Assembly: GCA_041569895.1 (NCBI GenBank)
Contig: JBFFXF010000140.1
Span: 1-18,489, forward strand
DNA length: 18,489 nt
Direction: 5' to 3'
From: JBFFXF01 sp041569895
Lineage (GTDB): Bacteria; Planctomycetota; UBA8108; JACQVS01
A program made the translations under genes and the position numbers. Within the stretch, counting starts at the first letter, position 1. Each line of letters opens with the position of its first letter. The notes below the pieces were generated by a model. It saw only the letters and a list, made by a program, of their open reading frames with translations. It did not search any database and was not told the DNA's origin. Positions 9,601 to 15,172 of this stretch are shown here, one piece after another.

Positions 9601-11478
9601 GGTGGCGATGCGGTTCTCGTCCGGGCTCAGCGCCGCATCCCAGATCTCTTCCCACGGGTGGCGAATGCGCAGGAGCTCCTCGCCCGTCTCGACGTCCCAG
9701 AGACGCGCGGTCTTTCCCGCACTCGAGCTCGACAGCAGCAGCCGCCCGTCCCGGCTGAACTCGAGCGACACGACCCAGCTCCGGTGACCGCGCAGCTCGC
9801 GGACGATCTCGCCGGTCTCCGCATCCGTCAGCGTGATGGTCGTGAAGTTCGCCCGCGCGACGAGGGCGCCGTCCGGCGAGTAGCGCACGACCACACTGCC
9901 GTGCGGGCGCTGCTCCCACGTCGAGAGACTCTGATCGACGACGCTCGCGAAGTGATGCCACTCCCAGTGGCGGTCCTCCTCCGGCACGCGCGCGAGCCAC
10001 CGCCGGGCGCTGTCGCAGTCGCCGATGCGCAGGGCGCTCTCGGCGGCCGAGAGATTGGCGAGGACGCTCTGCCGCCGCGCCTCGAGACTCTCGCGCACGG
10101 CCTCCTCGCGCGACTCGCGCAGCGTCACGACGTAGAAGGCGGTCGCGCAGACCAGCAGGAGCACCGCGACAGCCACCGTCGCCGCGATCGCCCGGTTCCG
10201 CCGCACGGCGAGCCACACGAGGTGCGCCATCGTCGGCGCGCGCGCCGTCACGGGGCGGTCCTCGAGGAACGCCCGGAGGTCGGCGGCGAGATCGTCGGCG
10301 CTGGCGTACCGGCCCTCGGGCTCCTTGCAGGTCGCCTTCAGGATGATCGCCTCGAGGTCGGACGGGATCGACCGATCGATCCGCGACGGTCGCGGCGGGT
10401 CCGTCTCGATGATGCTCCGGACGACGGCCGCCCGATCGCTCCCCGTGAAGGCCGGTCGCAGCACGGCAAGCTCGTAGAGCGACGTCCCCAGGCTATAGAC
10501 ATCGCTGCGGATCGTCGACTGCCCGGAGAATCGCTCCGGCGCCATGTAGCGCAGCGTGCCGACCAGGTCGCCTGCCTGCGTCAGGTTCTCGGAGCCATCC
10601 GCCTTGCAGAGGCCGAAGTCGGCGATCCAGACCTTGCCTCCGGAGTCGAGGAGGAGGTTCGACGGCTTGATGTCGCGGTGGAGGGTGCCCTGGCCGTGGG
10701 CGTACGCGAGCGCCTCGGCCGTCTGCAGGCCCATGCGCGCCACCCGCCGGAAGTGCGTCGACCTCGAGCGACGCCCGGCGCCATCGGGCGGGCCGGGCGC
10801 GTCTTCCGGTTCACGCGCCGGACCGGACTCCGCGTCGGCGTCGCTTTCCGGAGTCGTGTCGCCGGCATCGATCGGACCCGGCGAATCGAGCCCGGCGAGG
10901 CTCCTCAGCACCCCGGGGGTCTCCTCGCCGGTGTCGTGGTCGCTTCCGAACCACCGGCGCGCCTCGTCGATGACCACGTCGAGCCCGTGCCCGTCGATAA
11001 ACTGCATCGCGAAGTACGGCACGCCGTCCGCCTCGCCGACGCCGAAGACCGGCACGATCCCCGGGTGGTGCAGTCGGGCGGCCGCCTGCGCCTCGAGCTG
11101 GAAGCGCTCCCGGAAGCGGGGATCGAGCGAGCAGTGTCCCGGCAGCACCTTCAGCGCGACGCGGCGACCGAGCGACTCCTGCTCGGCCTCGTAGACGACA
11201 CCCATGCCGCCGCGGCCGATCTCGCGCAGGAGGCGGTACTCGCCGAGCATGGTGCCGGCCAGACTCGCTGGAACGGGCGGACGGGTCGACTCGCTGCTCT
11301 CGAGGAGCTCGAGCGACGGGAAGAGCTCGCGGATCTCGTCGGCGAGGTCGGGGTGACGCGTCGCGTAGTCGTCGACCGAGACCGACTCGCCGGCGCGGAC
11401 GCGCGCGAAGTACTGCTCAGCGAGCTGCGCGAGACGCGTCTCTCGATCGTTCTGCTCTGCCTGCGCGCCGTCACTCAC
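6700..11478 (-). CDS. Transmembrane Ser/Thr protein kinase with 14 WD40 repeats and a malectin-like C-terminus
   Basis: 1592 residues; GTG start at 11478, overlapping the sigma-factor stop by 8 nt, with GGAGGG 5 nt upstream. Residues 15-60 match the N-terminal helix region typical of planctomycete kinases (YATRHPDLADEIRELFPSL). The kinase domain (about 80-405) has the glycine loop GRGGMGVVYEA (88-98), K110, HRD 267-269, DFG 287-289 and APE 313-315, so it should be catalytically competent. An acidic, Pro/Gly-rich insert occupies about 175-240. One membrane helix (430-453) puts the kinase inside and the rest outside the cytoplasmic membrane. Residues 503-509 (HWEWHHF) precede 14 WD40-type repeats (about 525-1095). 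A helical, TPR-like stretch follows (1100-1290), then an FN3-like segment (about 1290-1360) and a malectin-like domain (1390-1580). The kinase probably phosphorylates the adjacent sigma factor or a partner in response to an extracytoplasmic ligand; that link is inferred from gene order. Confidence 0.95.
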   Translation of the reverse strand: MSDGAQAEQNDRETRLAQLAEQYFARVRAGESVSVDDYATRHPDLADEIRELFPSLELLESSESTRPPVPASLAGTMLGEYRLLREIGRGGMGVVYEAEQESLGRRVALKVLPGHCSLDPRFRERFQLEAQAAARLHHPGIVPVFGVGEADGVPYFAMQFIDGHGLDVVIDEARRWFGSDHDTGEETPGVLRSLAGLDSPGPIDAGDTTPESDADAESGPAREPEDAPGPPDGAGRRSRSTHFRRVARMGLQTAEALAYAHGQGTLHRDIKPSNLLLDSGGKVWIADFGLCKADGSENLTQAGDLVGTLRYMAPERFSGQSTIRSDVYSLGTSLYELAVLRPAFTGSDRAAVVRSIIETDPPRPSRIDRSIPSDLEAIILKATCKEPEGRYASADDLAADLRAFLEDRPVTARAPTMAHLVWLAVRRNRAIAATVAVAVLLLVCATAFYVVTLRESREEAVRESLEARRQSVLANLSAAESALRIGDCDSARRWLARVPEEDRHWEWHHFASVVDQSLSTWEQRPHGSVVVRYSPDGALVARANFTTITLTDAETGEIVRELRGHRSWVVSLEFSRDGRLLLSSSSAGKTARLWDVETGEELLRIRHPWEEIWDAALSPDENRIATASRGYSVRLWDAASGALLDTFEGHTGKVTAVAFAPGGGELASASEDGTARIWSLGDVGAPRVLRGHHDSVNDVEYSPDGARIVTCSADETIRVWDAASGKAVATLVGHDAGVRAVSLSPDGELIASASDDHTLRLWSLHDGRLLATLRGHSGNVADVDFRHDGARLVSVSGDSTCRQWDAAPVGSVRVLPAYRARTVAFMPGGDLLFSAGGDGLVRLWDLATDQEITTLAGHATTVIDLEMSPDGARLASVSIDGVVRLWDATTLQELAAFAGEQSPVGHISFSPDGSRLLVCQRDGTAMIRSLPENVEIGRIEIPAEKGAFSPDGRLLALRHRDLVTLVDPSTGRVARTLPRHGEPVHDLCFSPDGAWLVTTSWDRTARLWDARTGELIRILRGHTRPVLTASFSHDGSRLATASIDSTVRVWAIPGGDQVATLVAAEKDWVRARFSPDGTRIAAASWTDGVVKVWSTEPRSQRVAAVRAARKAAREGRPLVEALFDELGDEARVTERLLASDELDPDVRRAAIRLARTRKGRPDVIMQSFWSTLCTGDAPAAEQRRVLGLLRAISRELRDPDEQTMRGLALLRSGNAPGALTRLLRAEKVARDTPNRLEIARLAALALTHMRLKNHREASETFLRLEEALAGSPSMDEDSLRLVGEARETVRICPFDLRCVENEDGSVTGRWEPGFRVDIDGYELRRDGELLRTLPPDATEFTDDEPGRGRVTHYALVPIVEASPDPGDSPCTAAGAVLRSTVVDTSRAFGDVVRINMGGPDVVDSRGRIWWGDPGEGEDVLDIRPDDSGGAIATLNWAAQRFKPDSIRHLGFDPESAADRSLFTSVRWGKSFDASPFRLELPLAEGRYTVRFYLCENYWHPPESRGFRLEIEGEVRESYVNARVFSPDRPQTGWAGSLTFNDVPVTDGSLSIGLLPCDPRTECPGARDRNPTINVLEVIRAPDPPADGATDPR
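8196..9906 (-). repeat. Region encoding 14 WD40-type repeats of the kinase
   Basis: Blade-closing motifs of the LWD/VWD type, some degenerate, occur near residues 548, 594, 636, 677, 720, 761, 804, 844, 886, 927, 967, 1008, 1050 and 1092, a spacing of about 41-46 residues. Most are preceded by a SPDG-type turn and a GH dipeptide. Fourteen repeats would make two seven-bladed propellers. Repeats near 927 and 967 are the most degenerate (MIRSLPEN, LVDPSTG). Confidence 0.85.
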
Positions 11479-12118
11479 AGTTTCCCTCCGTCGGGGACGA
11501 GAGCGCGCGAGAGAGCCGGTCCTTCAGCCGGCGCGCCGCGCGCATGTAGCGAAGGTGCGCCGCGTTCTCGGTGATGTCGAGGAGCGCGGCGATCTCGACG
11601 TTGGTCAGCTGCTCGAAATGGCGAAGCGCCAGCACTTCACGGTCCTCCTGCCGCAACGAATCGAGCACCTCCACGATTCGCCGTCGCTGCTCCTCGAGGC
11701 TGACGACGCGCGAGGGCGTCGGGCCGCCGTCCGCGATGACCTCGGCGAGCGCGATCGAGCTCGCGCCGGGCGTCACCCACGCGCCGACTCGCACCTCGCG
11801 AGCAGCGTCACGCTTCTGGGTTCCGAGGTGCGTCCTGTGGACGCGCCGGAGCTTGCGGCCCGCGAGGAAACGGACCCAGAGGTAAAAGGGGATCCTCGGA
11901 TCGTCGACGTATCGCTGGAGATGCTGGTTGACCTCGAGAAACGCGTCCTGGATGACGTCGGACGGGTCGACCCGGCCGCGCAGGCGCGTGTCCATTCGCA
12001 GGTCCACCATGCGCCGCAGCCGATCCCGGTAGCTCTCGAGCAACGCCCCGAGCCCCGACGAATCACCGGCGAGCGCCGCCCGCAGCGTGGTGAGCTCGAG
12101 AGAATCCGGCGTCTCCAT
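11471..12118 (-). CDS. ECF-type RNA polymerase sigma factor (kinase-associated)
   Basis: 215 residues from ATG 12118, a usual length for ECF factors. A G-rich GGAGCAGGGGG stretch lies just upstream. Region 2 spans about residues 20-95, with DPSDVIQDAFLEV and the promoter-melting-type segment FYLWVRFLAGRKLRRV. Region 4 spans about 145-205, with the helix-turn-helix LTNVEIAALLDITENAAHLR. No anti-sigma gene and no extra C-terminal domain are seen. The frame stays open to 12394, but that extension has no ATG and is not sigma-like. The stop overlaps the kinase GTG (GTGAGTGA on the minus strand), indicating translational coupling. Published planctomycete ECF groups are linked to Ser/Thr kinases in the same way, and in some proteobacteria a kinase activates such a factor by phosphorylation. 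Whether that holds here is inference. Target promoters unknown. Confidence 0.92.
   Translation of the reverse strand: METPDSLELTTLRAALAGDSSGLGALLESYRDRLRRMVDLRMDTRLRGRVDPSDVIQDAFLEVNQHLQRYVDDPRIPFYLWVRFLAGRKLRRVHRTHLGTQKRDAAREVRVGAWVTPGASSIALAEVIADGGPTPSRVVSLEEQRRRIVEVLDSLRQEDREVLALRHFEQLTNVEIAALLDITENAAHLRYMRAARRLKDRLSRALSSPTEGNCE
11484..11489 (-). promoter_or_regulatory. Ribosome binding site for the kinase inside the sigma gene
   Basis: The minus strand reads GGAGGG, 5 nt before GTG 11478 and inside the last codons of the sigma gene. Together with the overlapping GTGAGTGA stop/start it supports the GTG start and coupled translation of sigma factor and kinase. Confidence 0.7.
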
Positions 12119-12396
12119 CAGCCCCCTGCTCCGCGTCCCCCCGGGTTCCAGAGTGTACCACAAGTCACTCCGCGGCAGGGCCACCGGGGGGCCGGGGGCT
12201 GCCCTATGTAGATGCCAGATGCCGGAGGCGGGCCGGATGCGTTCAGGAAAATCGGTCTGGCGTCGATTCTCCACGGCCCGCGCGCGCCGTCGGGCTCTCA
12301 CCGCTTTGCGACCCGTTGCAAACGGCGCCCGGACGCGCGACACTGGCGTTTTCCCGCCAACCACCAACGACGTGACCGATCGAGAAAAGCGCAACC
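12119..12396. promoter_or_regulatory. Divergent intergenic region between sigma factor and sulfatase genes
   Basis: 278 bp between two divergent starts, so it must hold promoters for both transcription units; I cannot place -35/-10 boxes with confidence. Small inverted repeats are visible: TGGCG (12344-12348) with CGCCA (12355-12359), and TTTGC (12305-12309) with GCAAA (12318-12322). A G-rich stretch at 12174-12203 (GGCAG ... CTGCC) could also fold. Any of these could be an operator, but short dyads are common by chance at this GC content. The sulfatase start has only a weak GAGAAA upstream. Confidence 0.4.
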
Positions 12397-13923
12397 ATGA
12401 AACGACTCAGACTCTGCATGCTGGTCTTCGTGAGCGCCTTCCTCGCGGCTCCCGCGATTGACGCTCAGGACGCCGCCGGGAGCCGCCCGAACATCGTCTT
12501 CATGCTGGCCGACGACATGGGCTGGGCGCAGCCGGGTTTCAACGGCGGCTCGAAGGAGCTCACGCCGCACATCGACCGGCTGGCCACCGAGGGGGTTCGG
12601 CTCACCCATTTCTACACCCACTCGGTCTGCGCGCCGACTCGCGGCGCGTTCCTCACGGGGCGCTACGCCTTTCGCAACTGGATGGACTGGCGCTCCGAGG
12701 ACTTCGGCAAGCCGAGCTATCTCGAGCGGCTCGGCCTGACGCTGGCGCACAACGAGGCGGGCGAGCCGACGCGTCGCATCCATGCTCTCGACGCCCGCGA
12801 GCGCACCATCGCCGAGGCGCTCGGGGAGGCCGGTTACTTCACCGCCCTCGTCGGCAAGTGGCATTGCGGGGAATGGCTTCCCGAGCACCTGCCGATGGGA
12901 CAGGGCTTCATGCACCAGTACGGACACTACGCGTGGGGGATCGACTACTACACGAAGACCATCGAGCACAACGCGCCGGCGCGCTTCGCGGTCTACGACT
13001 GGCACCGGAACCAGCAGCCGATCGAGGAAGAGGGGTACGTCACCGACCTCCTCGCCGCCGAGGCCGAGCGCGTCATCGCCGACCGGAAGAAGGGCCGTCC
13101 GTTCTTTCTCTACGTCGCCTTCAACGCCGTGCACGGGCCGCTCAACCCGCCGCCCCGGTACACCGACCGGTTCGACGTCCGCAGCGCCATGCTCAAGTGC
13201 CTCGACGACGCGGTCGGACGGATCCTCGGCGCCATCGACCGCCACGGGTTGAGGGAGAGCACTCTGGTCGTCTTCACCAATGACAACGGGCCCGTGCTCG
13301 CGGAGATGAGCAAGCCCTTCCGCGGCACCAAGAACACCACCTTCGAGGGCGGCGTGCGCATGCCCTGTCTGATTCGCTGGCCGGGTCGCACCGAGCCGGG
13401 CGCGTCGAACGACGGCATGATGTTCATCGCCGATTTCTTCTCGACCTTCATCACGCTCGCCGGCGGCAAGCATGAGCAGGAGCTGCCGGTCGACTCGCTC
13501 GACATGACCGGGATGCTCTTCGAGGGCAAGCCGAGCCCGCGCCGGGAGATCATCTTCGAGGTCACCGGAAGCGTTCGCCTGCCGACTATCCGCAGCGGCG
13601 ATTACAAGCTGATGGGCGACATGCTCTTCAACATCCGGAAGGATCCCGCCGAGACGACCGACATCGCGGACCGGCACCCCGTCGTGGTCGCGAAGCTCGC
13701 CGCGCGCCTCCGGGAGGCCGCCAGGCAGCGACCGCCGCTCGGCGAGAAGCCGCTGCTGATGCACCCGCCCCTGCCGTGGGTCTACGGCATCGAGGAGAAC
13801 GCCAGCGCGCCCGAGTGGCTCCGGCGGGCAGTGGAGCGCGTCCGCGCCAGGCAGCCGAAGACCTGGCCGCCCGGCAAGACGCCGTGGCCGCAGGCCCCGA
13901 GGGGCGCCAACGCGAGCGATTGA
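12397..13923 (+). CDS. Secreted sulfatase (formylglycine type, arylsulfatase family)
   Basis: 508 residues. A signal peptide is clear (about 1-23, hydrophobic LCMLVFVSAFLAAPA). The mature part starts with the sulfatase motif PNIVFMLADDMGW (metal ligands D39, D40). C78-A-P-T-R82 is the C-x-P-x-R motif in which Cys becomes formylglycine. Other expected active-site elements follow: GKWH (K154, H156), VHGPL (H246), NDNGP (D296, N297) and GTK (K312). The length is normal for an S1-family arylsulfatase, and no residue I could check is missing. It probably removes sulfate esters from a polysaccharide or other organic sulfate outside the cytoplasm; the substrate cannot be read from sequence. Maturation needs a formylglycine-generating enzyme or anSME encoded elsewhere. 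Unlike the other secreted proteins here it has no dockerin-like tail. It is divergent from the sigma gene and 70 bp ahead of the next gene. Confidence 0.95.
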   Translation: MKRLRLCMLVFVSAFLAAPAIDAQDAAGSRPNIVFMLADDMGWAQPGFNGGSKELTPHIDRLATEGVRLTHFYTHSVCAPTRGAFLTGRYAFRNWMDWRSEDFGKPSYLERLGLTLAHNEAGEPTRRIHALDARERTIAEALGEAGYFTALVGKWHCGEWLPEHLPMGQGFMHQYGHYAWGIDYYTKTIEHNAPARFAVYDWHRNQQPIEEEGYVTDLLAAEAERVIADRKKGRPFFLYVAFNAVHGPLNPPPRYTDRFDVRSAMLKCLDDAVGRILGAIDRHGLRESTLVVFTNDNGPVLAEMSKPFRGTKNTTFEGGVRMPCLIRWPGRTEPGASNDGMMFIADFFSTFITLAGGKHEQELPVDSLDMTGMLFEGKPSPRREIIFEVTGSVRLPTIRSGDYKLMGDMLFNIRKDPAETTDIADRHPVVVAKLAARLREAARQRPPLGEKPLLMHPPLPWVYGIEENASAPEWLRRAVERVRARQPKTWPPGKTPWPQAPRGANASD

Positions 13924-13983
13924 GCTTGCTCCGGAGCGGGCCGCGGCGGTACCATGCTCGAGGCAGACCTCTCCGGGCAAAAA

Positions 13984-13989
13984 AGGAGG
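13984..13989 (+). promoter_or_regulatory. Ribosome binding site of the PPC/ASH protein gene
   Basis: AGGAGG preceded by an A-run, 4 nt before ATG 13994. It selects this start and shows independent translation after the sulfatase gene. In the 70-bp gap the only other structure is a 10-bp palindrome, GCTCCGGAGC (13928-13937). Confidence 0.75.
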
Positions 13990-13993
13990 CAGC

Positions 13994-15028
13994 ATGGTGG
14001 CCACGAAAGCGTCGACCTGCCTCTGGATCCTCTCGGCACTCTCCCTGTGCTCGCTCTGTCGGCCGTGCCTGTCGCAGCACATGCCGCTCGAGCCGTGCAT
14101 TCCCGGCACGGCCGACGCGCCGTCGGATCCGGACTTCTGCATCATCCCCGTCAGCCAGTTCGCGATCGACGTCCCGCCCGAGGCGACCGCTCTGCGAGTC
14201 GACCTCACGGCGACGCAGGATCTCGATCTCTTCCTCCGCCACGGCAGCCCCGTGGACGTGGTCAACGGGCAGGCGGTGTGGGACTACTGGGACTTCCCGC
14301 CGAGCAGGCACGAGGTCGCTCTCATCGAGCCGCCGCTCCTGAGACCGGGCACGTGGTTCATCGCGCCGGGGAACTGCCATTCCTCGACGATCCGGTACAC
14401 CGTCCGGGCGAACTGGTGGGAGGACGGAATCCCGTCGCTCGCGGTGGAGCCGGCCGCGCTCCGGTTCGATACAACGCCGCCCGGAGCGGTCGACGAGAAG
14501 TCGATCGTCATCTCGAACAACGGCACCGACGAGCTCGTCGTCTGCCGGGCCTCGATCGACTCCGACGACTTCGAGGTGGCGTCGCCCGTGCCCTTCACCG
14601 TCGGACCCGCGTCGACGACGGAGCTCCGCCTCGCATTCCGGCCGCAGTCCGCGGGCACCAAGAGAGGCATGCTCGTACTCGACAGCAACGACGGAGAGGC
14701 GCCCTTGACGACGATGCGCCTGGCGGGAGTCGCACGCGAGTTCGTGCCGATGTTCCGCAGGGGCGACGCGGACGGCGTCGGAGGCCTCGCTCTCACGGAT
14801 GCCGTGTTCGTCCTCAATCACCTCTTCCTCGGCCAGAAGGGGCCCTCCTGCGACGACGCGGCCGACACCAACGACGACGGCGCGCTCAACATCGCCGATC
14901 CCCTCGCCCTGCTCCGGTTCCTCTTCACCGGAGGGCCCGCTCCGGCGGCGCCCGGCGACACGTGCGGCCCCGACCCGACCGAGGACCCCCTCGGGTGCTC
15001 CGATTTCGCGTCGTGCGCGGAGGCATGA
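13994..15028 (+). CDS. Secreted protein with PPC-like, ASH-like and dockerin-like modules
   Basis: 344 residues with an N-terminal signal peptide (about 1-28, unusually rich in cysteine). Residues 54-140 resemble the bacterial pre-peptidase C-terminal (PPC) beta domain: TALRVDLTATQDLDLFLRHG, then GTWFIAPGN and STIRYTV. Residues 146-246 resemble an ASH (ASPM-SPD2-Hydin) immunoglobulin-like domain: SLAVEPAALRFDTTPPG, IVISNNGTDELVV, LRLAFRPQSAGTKRGMLVL. Residues 254-344 are the dockerin-like module with two acidic loops, each followed by a LFLG- or LFTGG-type helix end, and the tail C324, C335, C341. There is no catalytic motif, so it is likely structural or adhesive. It lies 70 bp after the sulfatase and 144 bp before the five-repeat gene, all on the plus strand. 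Domain names come from pattern recognition and may be refined by profile search. Confidence 0.85.
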   Translation: MVATKASTCLWILSALSLCSLCRPCLSQHMPLEPCIPGTADAPSDPDFCIIPVSQFAIDVPPEATALRVDLTATQDLDLFLRHGSPVDVVNGQAVWDYWDFPPSRHEVALIEPPLLRPGTWFIAPGNCHSSTIRYTVRANWWEDGIPSLAVEPAALRFDTTPPGAVDEKSIVISNNGTDELVVCRASIDSDDFEVASPVPFTVGPASTTELRLAFRPQSAGTKRGMLVLDSNDGEAPLTTMRLAGVAREFVPMFRRGDADGVGGLALTDAVFVLNHLFLGQKGPSCDDAADTNDDGALNIADPLALLRFLFTGGPAPAAPGDTCGPDPTEDPLGCSDFASCAEA

Positions 15029-15123
15029 GCGCGTCGGGACGACGATGTCTTTCCTCTTGCCTTCCGGCCCGGGACGTGTGACGGTACGTGGCGGGAGGGT
15101 TTGATTCAGCACGTCCGACAGCT

Positions 15124-15145
15124 CGCCGGCGCTCTGTCGCCGGCG
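15124..15145 (+). other. Perfect GC hairpin in the leader of the five-repeat gene
   Basis: CGCCGGCG (15124-15131) is repeated exactly at 15138-15145. Because the 8-mer is its own reverse complement, the two copies form a perfect 8-bp stem with a CTCTGT loop. It sits 27 bp before ATG 15173 and 95 bp after the previous stop. With no T-run after it, it is not a standard terminator; it may be a leader structure or mRNA-stability element. Confidence 0.45.
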
Positions 15146-15158
15146 CAACGCGAATCAG

Positions 15159-15164
15159 AGAGGG
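15159..15164 (+). promoter_or_regulatory. Ribosome binding site of the five-repeat gene
   Basis: AGAGGG lies 8 nt before ATG 15173. It supports a start at 15173 (or the adjacent ATG at 15176) rather than the longer open frame from 15101, whose extra 24 residues would precede the signal peptide. Confidence 0.6.
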
Positions 15165-15172
15165 TGCTCGCC

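Noticed and set aside
7423..11574. 1383-codon plus-strand open frame opposite the kinase
   Set aside because: The translation is Arg/Pro/Asp-rich and featureless, while the opposite strand encodes an intact kinase with WD40 repeats.
12119..12394. N-terminal extension of the sigma factor
   Set aside because: The frame is open but has no ATG, its sequence is unlike sigma region 1 or 2, and the protein from 12118 already has a normal ECF length.
12298..14265. 655-codon minus-strand open frame opposite the sulfatase
   Set aside because: It covers the sulfatase in antisense, has no recognisable domain, and the sulfatase has all active-site motifs.
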